The translations under genes and the position numbers were made by a program. Below, piece after piece: positions 17,387 to 27,216 of a stretch of DNA of 64,000 bases. The notes beneath the pieces were generated by a model. The model ran no database searches, had not been told where the DNA came from, and saw only the letters and a list, made by a program, of their open reading frames with translations. Every line of letters starts with the position of its first letter. Within the stretch, counting starts at the first letter, position 1. This DNA comes from Bartonella sp. DGB1 (lineage in GTDB: Bacteria > Pseudomonadota > Alphaproteobacteria > Rhizobiales > Rhizobiaceae), in NCBI RefSeq assembly GCF_041345015.1, contig NZ_CP166769.1, forward strand, positions 806,001-870,000, given 5' to 3'.

Positions 17387-17463
17387 TGGTGCACTCGACA
17401 GGATTTGAACCTGTGACCTTTGCCTTCGGAGGGCAACGCTCTATCCAACTGAGCTACGAGTGC
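17387..17463 (-). tRNA. tRNA-Arg(CCG)
   Basis: Minus-strand cloverleaf: acceptor GCACTCG (17457-17463) pairs with CGAGTGC next to discriminator A and an encoded CCA (17387-17389). The D arm reads TAGCTCAGTTGG, the anticodon loop is CTCCGAA with CCG at 17427-17429, and the T arm GGTTCGAAT. It marks the right edge of the accessory zone. Confidence 0.97.
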
Positions 17464-17520
17464 GTGATATCCTTTTATCAAATAAAATTTTGAAAAACCA
17501 GATAAAAATCTAACAAAATA

Positions 17521-19479
17521 TTATTTATTATCTAATATTTGCTTCACACAAGTCGCTATCTCTTTTAATGAAAAAGGTTTGGGTAAAAAAGTAAATTTCA
17601 TATCTTTAGGTAAATTTTTTGCAAAAACATCTTCTGCATAACCAGATACAAAAATAAAAGGTACATTAATATTTAATTTTTGCACTTCGTTTAATAAAGT
17701 AGCACCATCCATTTCTGGCATTACTACATCAGAAATAATAAGATCAACTGAGTTATTATTTCTCAAAATTTCTAACGCTTCAGCTCCTGATCTAGCCTCT
17801 AATAAATTATAACCTCTAGACTTTAAAATCCTAACCGCACCCATTCTTACGGTATCCTCATCTTCTGCATATAATATAGTTGCAGAACCAGAAAGGTCAG
17901 AGATCGTTTTTTCTGGTAATGTTTTTTTATTGTCTAGAAAATCATCTAACTGTGGTATATAACGAGGTAAGAATATTTTAAATATAGTTCCAACATTCTC
18001 TTGACTATTACATATTAAATACCCTCCCATTTGTTTAATAATCCCATAAGCCATAGATAAACCTAGCCCTGTACCTTTTCCAACTTCTTTAGTAGTAAAG
18101 AAAGGATCAAATACCTTACTTAGTATTTTCTCACTCATGCCATTACCAGTATCTTCTACCTCCAATAAAACATAATCATTGACCTTTATACCTAAAGGGG
18201 AAAATTTTTCTGCTTCTGTAGCAATTATATTTTTAGTGCGAATAGTAATAGTGCCTCCATTTGGCATAGCATCTACAGAATTAACCACTAAATTTACCAA
18301 TACCCTACTAAATTCATCAACATCAACTTTTACTGGCCATAAATTACGACCATATTCAATTTGTAAATTAATATCTAAATTAACATATCTAGATAACATT
18401 AATCGCCAATCAGCTAAAATATTAGTTAAATCTATTATTTCAGGTCGTAAAGTTTGCCTACGAGAAAAAGCAAGCAATTGCCTTACTAAAGAAGCTGCTC
18501 TACTAGCATTTTGTTTGATATTAATTAAATCTAGAAAAGAAGAATCTGAACGTCGATGTTTACTTAACAACATATCAGTAGACATTATTATAGAGGTTAG
18601 AACATTATTAAAATCATGTGCTATTCCTCCAGCAAGTTGACCAACAGCTTGCATTTTTTGACTTTCCATAGCATTTTCTTCTAATATCTTCTGCGAGGTA
18701 ATTTCAATAAACGACAGCAGAATGACCCGCTCTTCATTATTTTTCCATTGTGTTATATCCTGCTTTGGTAACACAACAAAGTAACAATGCAAATAACGTT
18801 TGATATTATTATTTATAACAATATCCAGCAAATCTGTTGAACCTATAGTTAAACTATTAAATATTTTATTAAATTTTTCAAAATCTTCGGAAGATAAAAA
18901 TTTTCTTAATTCACTCTGAGAAACAATCGAACCAAATAATGATTTAAAAGCTTCATTATTATCTAAAATTTGACCATTAGAAGAGAAAACAGCAAATGCT
19001 AAAGGTAATTTTTCTAATAAACTCTGTGGTGATATTTTTTTATAATCTGCCTCTATATTTGAAAATTGCCATAAAAAATTTTGTTTATTTTTAAAATTAA
19101 ACAGCTTAACTTCTACTAATAATGAATTATCAAAATTTAACTCATCTTTTATTAAAGATACTAAATTAGTTTGCGGTTCAAAGATAAAAGTTGCCTCTCC
19201 TTTATCTTGAGCCTGTTTTTGTAAATCAAATAATTTATTAAATATGTCTAATTCATTAATAAAAATATCTCCTAATTGTGGAGATATTACATTAGGTAAA
19301 ATCTTATTAATTAACTTTTGAAAATATATATTTGAATAAATAATTTCTGCTTTATTATTAGTTAAGCAAATTAATTTATTATGTGCATTTAAATAATCTA
19401 ACGCAAACTGACATTCATCTTTTGCTGATAAATTAGTTAAAAAGACTTTTATTTTATTAACCCAACTGGTTATAAACAT
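17521..19479 (-). CDS. cckA: CckA-type hybrid histidine kinase
   Basis: Cell-cycle phosphorelay kinase that in Alphaproteobacteria feeds ChpT and CtrA. The 652 residues comprise two PAS-like regions (about 25-140 and 150-265), the dimerisation/phosphoacceptor helix GGIAHDFNNVLTSIIMSTDM with His288, the ATPase domain with GLGLSMAYGIIKQMGG, and a receiver domain with the phosphoacceptor Asp584 in ISDVVMPEMDG. The HisKA stretch FSRRQTLRP is very CckA-like. I see no N-terminal membrane segments, which CckA from free-living relatives has, so this form may be cytoplasmic. It starts 10 bp after dksA and is probably co-transcribed. Confidence 0.88.
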   Translation of the reverse strand: MFITSWVNKIKVFLTNLSAKDECQFALDYLNAHNKLICLTNNKAEIIYSNIYFQKLINKILPNVISPQLGDIFINELDIFNKLFDLQKQAQDKGEATFIFEPQTNLVSLIKDELNFDNSLLVEVKLFNFKNKQNFLWQFSNIEADYKKISPQSLLEKLPLAFAVFSSNGQILDNNEAFKSLFGSIVSQSELRKFLSSEDFEKFNKIFNSLTIGSTDLLDIVINNNIKRYLHCYFVVLPKQDITQWKNNEERVILLSFIEITSQKILEENAMESQKMQAVGQLAGGIAHDFNNVLTSIIMSTDMLLSKHRRSDSSFLDLINIKQNASRAASLVRQLLAFSRRQTLRPEIIDLTNILADWRLMLSRYVNLDINLQIEYGRNLWPVKVDVDEFSRVLVNLVVNSVDAMPNGGTITIRTKNIIATEAEKFSPLGIKVNDYVLLEVEDTGNGMSEKILSKVFDPFFTTKEVGKGTGLGLSMAYGIIKQMGGYLICNSQENVGTIFKIFLPRYIPQLDDFLDNKKTLPEKTISDLSGSATILYAEDEDTVRMGAVRILKSRGYNLLEARSGAEALEILRNNNSVDLIISDVVMPEMDGATLLNEVQKLNINVPFIFVSGYAEDVFAKNLPKDMKFTFLPKPFSLKEIATCVKQILDNK

Positions 19480-19489
19480 CCATTACTCA

Positions 19490-19906
19490 TTAATCATCTA
19501 TATATACTTTTTCTTGTTGTTCGTGTTTTTCTTGTGCCGCAAGAGATAAAGTAGCTACAGGTCTTGCATCTAACCTTTTAAACCCTATTGGCTCGCCAGT
19601 CTCTTCACAATATCCATATGTACCATTTTCAATACGCTCTAACGCAGCATCAATTTTAGCTATCAATTTACGTTGTCTATCTCTTGAACGCAATTCAATT
19701 GCCCTATCCATTTCAGATGAAGCCCTATCAACCATATCAGAATGTTTAGTATTTTCTTTCTGTAAGTTAGAAATTGTAGATTGTATCTCACTCAATATTT
19801 CTTTTCGCCAATTTAATAATTTTCTTTTAAAATATGACGTTTGTTCTTCATTCATAAAATCTTCATCTTTATCAATGACATCTGTTAAATCTACCTTATT
19901 AGTCAT
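19490..19906 (-). CDS. dksA: DksA-type RNA polymerase-binding transcription factor
   Basis: A 138-residue secondary-channel factor that works with ppGpp on stringent promoters. It has the coiled-coil hairpin (about 25-105) with the acidic tip DMVDRASSEMDRA, and the C-terminal globular part GTYGYCEETGEPIGFKRLDA then RPVATLSLAAQEKHE. Only one of the four zinc-site cysteines remains, which is the usual alphaproteobacterial one-cysteine form, not damage. It is transcribed ahead of cckA. Confidence 0.9.
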   Translation of the reverse strand: MTNKVDLTDVIDKDEDFMNEEQTSYFKRKLLNWRKEILSEIQSTISNLQKENTKHSDMVDRASSEMDRAIELRSRDRQRKLIAKIDAALERIENGTYGYCEETGEPIGFKRLDARPVATLSLAAQEKHEQQEKVYIDD

Positions 19907-20077
19907 ATCGCACCTAAACTATATTATATCCCAAACTTATTTATATATTCTTGTAATATAAATTAATTCAATTTTCTAGCCTTAATTGTTTATAAAATAT
20001 TTTATAAACATAATATAAATTTGAATTTTATTGATGAATGTGTTATTGTTTACCTTTAATTGGAACTATGTTTATAA

Positions 20078-20752
20078 ATGTCTCAATCTATTATTATTGC
20101 ACCTTCTATTTTATCTGCTGATTTTTCTCGTTTAGGTCAACAGGTCATAGATGTCGTTGATGCTGGAGCAGACTGGATACATATAGATGTTATGGATGGA
20201 CAGTTCGTACCCAATATTACCATGGGTGCTAATATTGTTAGCAGTTTGCGTCCACTTACACCTGCTATCTTCGATGTACATTTAATGATAAATAATTACG
20301 AAAATCAAATAGATAACTTTGCTAAAGCTGGCGCTGATTTAATAACTATTCATGTAGAATCAGGTCCACATTTAAATCGTGGTATACAACAAATAAAAAA
20401 TCATGGTATAAAAGCAGGTATTGCTTTAAACCCTGCAACCCCTATTGAACATCTAGAATATATATTAGATGATATAGATATGATCTTGTTAATGAGCGTT
20501 AACCCGGGTTTTGGTGGACAAAAATTTATACCTCAAACTATAGACAAAATTAAAAAAACCCGTGAAATAATCAAAGATCGTCCTATCGATATTCAAATTG
20601 ATGGTGGAGTTAATGATGAAACAATTGCTCAAATAGCTGCCGCAGGTGCGAATGTATTTGTAGCTGGCTCTCACATATACAACAAACCAACCTCTGAATA
20701 TCGCAACATCATTAACAACTTACGCCATCTTGCTCAACAATCATATAAATAG
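20078..20752 (+). CDS. rpe: ribulose-phosphate 3-epimerase
   Basis: Interconverts ribulose 5-phosphate and xylulose 5-phosphate in the pentose phosphate pathway. The 224-residue TIM barrel shows [13 protein letters not shown], the catalytic [30 protein letters not shown] and the phosphate-binding [10 protein letters not shown], all as expected. Length is typical. It is followed after 9 bp by purB, suggesting co-transcription with the purine cluster. Confidence 0.97.
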   Translation: MSQSIIIAPSILSADFSRLGQQVIDVVDAGADWIHIDVMDGQFVPNITMGANIVSSLRPLTPAIFDVHLMINNYENQIDNFAKAGADLITIHVESGPHLNRGIQQIKNHGIKAGIALNPATPIEHLEYILDDIDMILLMSVNPGFGGQKFIPQTIDKIKKTREIIKDRPIDIQIDGGVNDETIAQIAAAGANVFVAGSHIYNKPTSEYRNIINNLRHLAQQSYK

Positions 20753-20761
20753 GTTAAATAA

Positions 20762-22063
20762 ATGGTTCCACGTTATTCTAGACCCGCAATGACCAAAATA
20801 TGGTCTGAAGATAATAAATTTAAAATCTGGTTTGAAATAGAGGCTCATGCTGCTACAGCCCTAGCTGAACTCGGTATTATACCTAAAGAAGCAGCTGAAA
20901 ATATCTGGGAAAAAGGTAAAAATGCTGTTTTTGACATTAATAAAATTAATGAAATTGAACAAGTAACCAAACATGATGTTATTGCCTTTTTAACTCATTT
21001 AGCTGAATTTATAGGAGAGGATTCGAGATTTATACATCAAGGTATGACATCCTCAGATATATTAGATACATGTTTAAATGTACAATTAATGCAAGCAAGT
21101 GATTTGTTGTTAGCAGATCTTGATAGTTTATTAGAGAGTTTAAAAAAACGCGCCTTTGAATTTAAAGATACTATAACAATTGGTAGAAGTCACGGTATCC
21201 ATGCTGAACCCACAACTTTTGGCTTAAAATTAGCTCAGGCTTATGCAGAATTTCAACGTTGCAGAGATAGATTATTATCTGCTAAAAAAGAAATATCAAC
21301 TTGTGCTATTTCGGGTGCTGTAGGAACCTTTGCTAATGTTAGCCCTAAAGTAGAAGAATATGTCGCCAAGCAATTAGGCATAACCCCTGAGCCTATTTCC
21401 ACACAAATTATTCCTCGAGACCGTCACGCTATGTTTTTTGCAACATTAGGTGTTATTGCCTCTTCAGTTGAACGACTAGCAATAGAAATTAGACATTTAC
21501 AACGCACAGAGGTATTAGAAGTAGAGGAATTTTTCTCCCCTGGTCAAAAAGGCTCATCTGCTATGCCACATAAACGTAATCCTGTGCTAACTGAAAATCT
21601 TACTGGTTTGGCTCGTGTTATACGTGGTTTTACCTTACCTGCTTTAGAAAATGTTGCTTTATGGCATGAAAGAGATATCTCTCATTCATCAGTAGAACGA
21701 TTCATAGCGCCAGATGCAACTATCACTCTTGATTTTGCCCTAGTTAGACTTACTAACGTAATAGATAATTTAATTGTATACCCTGAAAATATGGAAAAGA
21801 ATTTAAATCGTTTTCGTGGTCTAATCTATTCACAACGAGTATTATTAGCATTAACACAAGCTGGTCTTAGTCGTGAAGATTCTTATCGCTTAACTCAACG
21901 TAATGCAATGAAAGTTTGGCAAGAAGGCAAAAATTTCTTAGATGAATTACTCGCAGATAAAGAAATACGCGCTGTATTAACAGAAGAAGAAATAAAAGAA
22001 AAATTTGATTTATCCTATCATACTAAAAATGTTAATTATATATTCAACCGAATATTTGGATAA
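20762..22063 (+). CDS. purB: adenylosuccinate lyase
   Basis: Acts twice in purine synthesis: SAICAR to AICAR plus fumarate, and adenylosuccinate to AMP. The 433-residue fumarase-superfamily protein has the signature GQKGSSAMPHKRNPVLTENL with the catalytic Ser loop, the TSSDILDT motif, and GRSHGIHAEPTTFG with the catalytic His. AGG lies just upstream of ATG 20762. It heads the purB-purC-purS-purQ-purL set. Confidence 0.97.
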   Translation: MVPRYSRPAMTKIWSEDNKFKIWFEIEAHAATALAELGIIPKEAAENIWEKGKNAVFDINKINEIEQVTKHDVIAFLTHLAEFIGEDSRFIHQGMTSSDILDTCLNVQLMQASDLLLADLDSLLESLKKRAFEFKDTITIGRSHGIHAEPTTFGLKLAQAYAEFQRCRDRLLSAKKEISTCAISGAVGTFANVSPKVEEYVAKQLGITPEPISTQIIPRDRHAMFFATLGVIASSVERLAIEIRHLQRTEVLEVEEFFSPGQKGSSAMPHKRNPVLTENLTGLARVIRGFTLPALENVALWHERDISHSSVERFIAPDATITLDFALVRLTNVIDNLIVYPENMEKNLNRFRGLIYSQRVLLALTQAGLSREDSYRLTQRNAMKVWQEGKNFLDELLADKEIRAVLTEEEIKEKFDLSYHTKNVNYIFNRIFG

Positions 22064-22106
22064 TTTATCCTTTTATTAAACTATGACCGGTTAAAGGAAA
22101 AATTAA

Positions 22107-22628
22107 ATGAAGGTAAAAGAAGTAGATGTCTTAATAATAGCTCCTACATATGATATCAACAGCAATATACAACCTTGGTATTTAAGATGGTCAGAAAAAT
22201 TATCTCAAGCTACATTAGTAACAGATAAAAATAATAATTTTGAAAATTGGCAAAATAAAATAATTGCTGCTATAGAATCTTCAACTAAACCGCTCGTAAT
22301 TATCGCTTATTCCTTAGGTATAACCGCCTTTTTTCTAGCGGCCACTAAAAGCACTAAACCTATAGCTGGGGCATTTTTTGTCTCACCTATTCAAGATGAC
22401 AAAATAAATGATATAAAATTACCAACTAATAAATTACCTTATCCTTCTGTATTGATAGCTAGTAATAATGCTAAAAATTGCTCTCTTGAATATGCTAAAT
22501 CCTTAGCATCTAGTTGGCATTCATTATTTTTAGACTGTGGTGCAGCAGGAGATATCAACGCATTAAGTGGATATGGACCGTGGCCTGAAGGCTTTATGGT
22601 TTTCTCTAAATTTTTATCTAAATTATAA
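22107..22628 (+). CDS. RBBP9/YdeN-family serine hydrolase, catalytic His replaced
   Basis: A 173-residue small alpha/beta hydrolase of the RBBP9/YdeN type. The nucleophile motif AYSLG (Ser about residue 69) and WYLRWSEKL near the N-terminus fit the family, as does the C-terminal AGDINALSGYGPWPEG. In the family that segment reads AGHIN, and the His completes the Ser-Asp-His triad. Here residue 149 is Asp (GAT at 22551-22553), so classic hydrolysis is probably lost. It lies between purB and purC in the same orientation. The biological substrate of the family in bacteria is poorly known. Confidence 0.8.
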   Translation: MKVKEVDVLIIAPTYDINSNIQPWYLRWSEKLSQATLVTDKNNNFENWQNKIIAAIESSTKPLVIIAYSLGITAFFLAATKSTKPIAGAFFVSPIQDDKINDIKLPTNKLPYPSVLIASNNAKNCSLEYAKSLASSWHSLFLDCGAAGDINALSGYGPWPEGFMVFSKFLSKL

Positions 22629-22658
22629 CAACTGATTAAAGTTATTAGGATAGTAAAT

Positions 22659-23432
22659 ATGACAAAAAAACGCCGTATATATGAAGGAAAAGCTAAAATC
22701 TTATATGAAAGCTCTGAGCCAAATACGCTTATACAATTTTTTAAAGATGATGCTACAGCTTTTAATGCTCAAAAAAGAGAAGTAATAGACGGTAAAGGGG
22801 TACTAAATAATCGTATCTCTGAATATATCTTTCAAAAATTAAGCTATATTGGGATTCCAACACATTTTATTAAACGTTTAAATATGCGAGAACAATTAAT
22901 CTCTTTAGTCGAAATAATTCCGTTAGAAGTTGTAGTTCGCAATATTGCTGCTGGTTCTTTAGTTTCTAGGCTAGGTTTAGAAGAAGGCACTCCCCTGCCA
23001 AGATCTATAATAGAATTTTACTATAAAGCTGATCATTTAAATGATCCTTTAGTTACAGATGAACATATTACCGCTTTAGGCTGGGCTACGCCGCAAGAAT
23101 TAGATGATATTATTTCTTTAGCTATGAGAATAAATGATTTTTTAACAGGTATGTTTTTAGCTGTAGATATTAAATTAGTAGATTTTAAAATGGAATTTGG
23201 TAGATATTGGAATAATGATTTAATGAGAATTATTTTAGCAGATGAAATATCTCCTGATTCATGCCGTCTTTGGGATCTACATACTAATGAAAGTTTAGAT
23301 AAAGATCGTTTTAGAAAAGATCTCGGTGGTTTAGTTTCTGCATATCAAGAAGTAGCTCGTCGTTTAGGTATTTTAACTAATCATAAAACTGGTGCTTTTA
23401 CACCTGTTAATAATCAAGAGGAAAAGTCATGA
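22659..23432 (+). CDS. purC: SAICAR synthetase (phosphoribosylaminoimidazole-succinocarboxamide synthase)
   Basis: Ligates CAIR with aspartate in purine synthesis. The 257-residue protein begins [14 protein letters not shown] with the ATP-grasp-like lid, has [20 protein letters not shown] for substrate binding, [10 protein letters not shown] for metal and ATP, and [13 protein letters not shown]. Length is typical for the bacterial short form. Its TGA overlaps the purS ATG (ATGA), so the two are translationally coupled. Confidence 0.97.
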   Translation: MTKKRRIYEGKAKILYESSEPNTLIQFFKDDATAFNAQKREVIDGKGVLNNRISEYIFQKLSYIGIPTHFIKRLNMREQLISLVEIIPLEVVVRNIAAGSLVSRLGLEEGTPLPRSIIEFYYKADHLNDPLVTDEHITALGWATPQELDDIISLAMRINDFLTGMFLAVDIKLVDFKMEFGRYWNNDLMRIILADEISPDSCRLWDLHTNESLDKDRFRKDLGGLVSAYQEVARRLGILTNHKTGAFTPVNNQEEKS

Positions 23433-23668
23433 TAAAAGCTCGTATTATTACTACCTTAAAAAAAGGAGTTTTAGATCCGCAGGGGCAAGCTATAAAAAAT
23501 TCTTTAAATTCACTAGGTTTTAATAAAATAGATTATATTACCCAAGGTAAAGTTTTTGATATATCTTTAGATGAAGACTGCCCTGATAAAGCTAAAGAAA
23601 TTTTACATTCTATTTGTGAAACTTTACTAGTTAACAATGTGATTGAAGATTATTCAATTGAGCTATAA
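23429..23668 (+). CDS. purS: phosphoribosylformylglycinamidine synthase subunit PurS
   Basis: A 79-residue subunit that bridges PurQ and PurL in the three-part FGAM synthase. The family motifs are present: [20 protein letters not shown] and [17 protein letters not shown]. The presence of PurS explains the short PurL below. The start overlaps the purC stop; the purQ ATG comes 17 bp after its stop. Confidence 0.95.
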   Translation: MIKARIITTLKKGVLDPQGQAIKNSLNSLGFNKIDYITQGKVFDISLDEDCPDKAKEILHSICETLLVNNVIEDYSIEL

Positions 23669-23685
23669 CAATAGGATTAAATAAA

Positions 23686-24348
23686 ATGAAAACGGCTATT
23701 GTCATCTTCCCTGGTCTAAATCGTGACCGTGATATGATCTATGCAATAAAAAAAGTTTCTGGTCAAGAACCTATTAAATTATGGCAAACAGATACTTATA
23801 TACCTTCGGTTGATAATATTATCATTCCTGGAGGTTTTTCATTTGGTGACTATTTACGTTGTGGTGCAATAGCTGCACGCTCTCCACTAATGCGCGAAAT
23901 AATAGCAAAAGCTAAACAAGGGGTGAGAATTCTAGGTGTATGTAATGGCTTTCAAATTTTAGTAGAAGCTGGTTTACTACCAGGTGCTTTAATGCGGAAT
24001 AAATCCTTAAATTTTATCTGTCGTAAAGCGGGTATAAAAGTCTCTAATGCAAACACTATTTTCACACGCCACTATTCAGATAATCAAGAAATTGAACTAC
24101 CTATTGCTCATCATGATGGTAATTATTTTGCTAATCCAGATCAGTTAAAAAGATTAGAGGATGAAAATTTAATTGCTTTCCGTTATCTATCTCATGATAA
24201 TCCAAATGGCTCTATTAACGATATAGCTGGTATAATTAATAAACAAGGTAATATATTAGGTATGATGCCACATCCTGAAAATTTTATTGAAGCGGAACAT
24301 TCTGGTACTGATGGTTTAGCATTATTTACCTCACTTTTACAGGAGTAA
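23686..24348 (+). CDS. purQ: phosphoribosylformylglycinamidine synthase, glutaminase subunit PurQ
   Basis: Class I glutamine amidotransferase that supplies ammonia to PurL. In 220 residues it shows [26 protein letters not shown], the nucleophile Cys86 in [10 protein letters not shown], and the His/Glu pair in [10 protein letters not shown]. Length is normal for a free-standing PurQ. The gene ends inside the AGGAG that serves the downstream purL start. Confidence 0.96.
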   Translation: MKTAIVIFPGLNRDRDMIYAIKKVSGQEPIKLWQTDTYIPSVDNIIIPGGFSFGDYLRCGAIAARSPLMREIIAKAKQGVRILGVCNGFQILVEAGLLPGALMRNKSLNFICRKAGIKVSNANTIFTRHYSDNQEIELPIAHHDGNYFANPDQLKRLEDENLIAFRYLSHDNPNGSINDIAGIINKQGNILGMMPHPENFIEAEHSGTDGLALFTSLLQE

Positions 24349-24353
24349 TCATT

Positions 24354-26558
24354 TTGTCGAATAATATTATAATAACACCAGAAATTATTGCACAACATGG
24401 AATAAGTCAGAGTGAATATGAAATTATTTTAAATTTATTAGACAGAGAACCTACCTATACTGAATTAGGTATTTTTTCTGCTATGTGGAATGAACATTGC
24501 TCTTATAAATCCTCTAAAAAATTTCTTAAAACTCTACCTACTTCTGGAGAAAGAGTTATCCAAGGTCCTGGAGAAAATGCTGGGGTAGTAGATATTGATG
24601 ACGGTGATTGTGTTATTTTCAAAATGGAAAGCCATAACCATCCTTCTTTTATTGAACCCTATCAGGGTGCTGCTACTGGTGTAGGTGGAATTTTACGCGA
24701 TATTTTTACTATGGGCGCACGTCCAATTGCAAGTATGAATGCCTTACGCTTTGGTGATATTTACAATGAGAAAACTAAACATCTAGTTAGTGGTGTTGTA
24801 GCAGGTATAGGCGGTTATAGTAATTCTTTTGGAGTTCCAACAGTTGGCGGAGAAGTTAATTTTTCTTCTTGTTATAATGGAAATATTTTAGTTAATGCTT
24901 TTGCCGCTGGTGTAGCTAAGCAAAATAAAATATTTTACTCCAAAGCAAAAGGTGTTGGTTTACCAGTAGTCTATCTAGGTGCTAAAACCGGTCGTGATGG
25001 CGTTGGCGGGGCAACAATGGCGTCCGCGGAATTTGATGAAACGATCGAAGAAAAAAGACCTACCGTGCAAGTTGGTGATCCTTTTACTGAGAAAAAATTA
25101 TTAGAAGCATGTTTAGAATTAATGCAAACTGGTGCCGTTATTGCTATTCAAGATATGGGTGCTGCTGGTTTAACCTGTTCAGCTGTCGAAATGGGTGCTA
25201 AAGGTGATTTAGGTATAATTTTAGATTTAGATAAAGTACCTACCCGCGAAGAAAATATGACGGCCTATGAAATAATGCTATCAGAAAGTCAAGAAAGAAT
25301 GCTGATGGTTTTATGTCCTGAAAAACAATCAGAAGCAGAAAAAATCTTCAATAAATGGGAACTAGATTTTGCTATCATCGGTACAACTACTGATGATCTA
25401 CGTTTTAGGATATATCAAAATAATCAAGAAGTAGCTAATTTACCTATTAAAGAATTAGGTGATAAAGCTCCAGAATATGATCGACCTTATGTAGCTCCGG
25501 TAGTAGACAAAGAATTAACTTTAGACGAAACACCAGAGTTACCTAATTTAGACAAAATAATATTAAATATATTAAATTCCCCTAACCACAGTTCTAGAAA
25601 ATGGGTCTACGAACAATATGATACTTTTATTCAAGGTAATAGTTTAATAAGACCAGGTGGAGATGCTGGTGTAGTTAGAATAGAAGGAAGCACTAAAAAA
25701 GCACTCGCTTTTTCTTCTGATGTTACCCCTAGATATTGTAAAGCCGATCCATATGAAGGTGGAAAACAAGCAGTAGCTGAATGCTGGAGAAACCTATGTG
25801 CTACTGGCGCTCTACCCTTAGCAGCTACAGATAATCTTAATTTTGGTAATCCAGAAAAACCGGAAATTATGGGAGAATTTGTGTATAGCATTAAGGGTAT
25901 TAGTGAAGCCTGCAAAAAGCTAAATTTCCCTATAGTCTCTGGTAATGTTTCCTTATATAATGAAACATTAGGGCAAGCAATCGATCCTACTCCTACAATT
26001 GCTGGAGTTGGTCTATTAAAAAATTACCAAAATATGTTACAAATATCTACGATGAAACCAGGAGATCATATCCTGTTGGTAGGTGGCTATGGTAAATATC
26101 TTGGACAATCAGTTTATGCTACAGAGATATTAAACATTAAGCATGGATCCCCTCCTAAAGTTGATCTAGAAAAAGAAAAATTAAATGGTGATTTTATTCT
26201 TAATCTAGCAGAAAAAAAACTTATTTCAGCTTGTCATGATATATCAGATGGAGGCCTAGCTATCGCTATGGCAGAAATGTGCATTACCTCAAAGTTAGGG
26301 GCGCAGCTCAATAATATTAAAGATTACCCTGTCCACGCCTTCTTATTTGGAGAAGATCAAGGTAGATATTTATTAACGGCTTCTGACAGTAACTTAGAAG
26401 TTATTTTGCAAGAAGCAAAAAAATCAGATATACTAATAGATAATATTGGTTCTGTAGTAAGTGAATCATTTTCACTGAATGAATATTTTTCAATAACTAT
26501 TGAAAGCTTAACAAAAGCCTATGAACAATGGTTCCCTAACTATATGAGCAAAAAATAA
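24354..26558 (+). CDS. purL: phosphoribosylformylglycinamidine synthase, synthetase subunit PurL
   Basis: ATP-dependent conversion of FGAR to FGAM with PurS and PurQ. The 734-residue small-type PurL shows [71 protein letters not shown], and, in the second half, [20 protein letters not shown] and [16 protein letters not shown]. The start is a TTG at 24354, chosen because AGGAG lies eight bases upstream and no ATG is better placed. Confidence 0.96.
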   Translation: MSNNIIITPEIIAQHGISQSEYEIILNLLDREPTYTELGIFSAMWNEHCSYKSSKKFLKTLPTSGERVIQGPGENAGVVDIDDGDCVIFKMESHNHPSFIEPYQGAATGVGGILRDIFTMGARPIASMNALRFGDIYNEKTKHLVSGVVAGIGGYSNSFGVPTVGGEVNFSSCYNGNILVNAFAAGVAKQNKIFYSKAKGVGLPVVYLGAKTGRDGVGGATMASAEFDETIEEKRPTVQVGDPFTEKKLLEACLELMQTGAVIAIQDMGAAGLTCSAVEMGAKGDLGIILDLDKVPTREENMTAYEIMLSESQERMLMVLCPEKQSEAEKIFNKWELDFAIIGTTTDDLRFRIYQNNQEVANLPIKELGDKAPEYDRPYVAPVVDKELTLDETPELPNLDKIILNILNSPNHSSRKWVYEQYDTFIQGNSLIRPGGDAGVVRIEGSTKKALAFSSDVTPRYCKADPYEGGKQAVAECWRNLCATGALPLAATDNLNFGNPEKPEIMGEFVYSIKGISEACKKLNFPIVSGNVSLYNETLGQAIDPTPTIAGVGLLKNYQNMLQISTMKPGDHILLVGGYGKYLGQSVYATEILNIKHGSPPKVDLEKEKLNGDFILNLAEKKLISACHDISDGGLAIAMAEMCITSKLGAQLNNIKDYPVHAFLFGEDQGRYLLTASDSNLEVILQEAKKSDILIDNIGSVVSESFSLNEYFSITIESLTKAYEQWFPNYMSKK

Positions 26559-26569
26559 AGGACTGATCA

Positions 26570-26803
26570 ATGGCAATGGAAGCACATATAATTGAAAAGC
26601 TTATTAGAGAAGCCATCCCCGATAGTAAAGTAATAATAAAAGATCTCGCCGGTGATGGAGAACATTATGTTGCAGAAGTTATCTCAGAAACATTCAGAGG
26701 TAAGACTCGCTTACAGCAACATAAAATGGTATATAATGCTTTACAAAATAAAGTTGGCACAGAGTTGCATGCTCTTGCTGTACAAACCAAAATACCTGAA
26801 TAA
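26570..26803 (+). CDS. bolA: BolA-family protein
   Basis: A 77-residue BolA-like protein that in Alphaproteobacteria partners with a monothiol glutaredoxin in iron-sulfur cluster handling. It shows [37 protein letters not shown] with the conserved basic/aromatic face, and the conserved His in [11 protein letters not shown]. The grxD gene follows 13 bp later, which supports the paired role. Confidence 0.92.
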   Translation: MAMEAHIIEKLIREAIPDSKVIIKDLAGDGEHYVAEVISETFRGKTRLQQHKMVYNALQNKVGTELHALAVQTKIPE

Positions 26804-26816
26804 GTGGATAAAAATA

Positions 26817-27137
26817 ATGAATGAAATAAACAAATTTATTGATGAAATAATTAAAAATAATAAAGTAGTTCTTTTTATGAAAGGAACTGCTGATTTTCCG
26901 CAATGTGGTTTTTCAGGAAGAGTCGCACAAATATTAGATTATCTTAATGTAACATATAAAGATGTTAATGTATTGGAAAATATGGAATTACGTGAAGGTA
27001 TAAAAATATATTCAGATTGGCCTACTATCCCCCAATTATATATTAATGGAGAATTTATTGGAGGGGCAGATATAGTGACAGAAATGTTTCAAAATAAAGA
27101 ATTACAAGAAGTTTTAGGTATTACAGATAACTCATAA
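26817..27137 (+). CDS. grxD: monothiol glutaredoxin (Grx4 type)
   Basis: A 106-residue CGFS glutaredoxin that binds a [2Fe-2S] cluster with glutathione. Motifs: [20 protein letters not shown] with the active-site [23 protein letters not shown] with the cis-Pro. I use the ATG at 26817. Upstream in-frame starts exist as far back as 26652 but would overlap bolA and add an unrelated N-terminus. It forms a two-gene unit with bolA. Confidence 0.95.
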   Translation: MNEINKFIDEIIKNNKVVLFMKGTADFPQCGFSGRVAQILDYLNVTYKDVNVLENMELREGIKIYSDWPTIPQLYINGEFIGGADIVTEMFQNKELQEVLGITDNS

Positions 27138-27216
27138 TATTTGCTTTAAATATTTACTTTTAAATTAACTTATAGTAATAAATTAAAGATTTATTACTAT
27201 AAATTTAAGGATGATT

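Noticed and set aside
26652-26816. 55-residue N-terminal extension of the glutaredoxin
   Set aside because: It overlaps bolA and is unrelated to glutaredoxins; the ATG at 26817 gives a standard protein.
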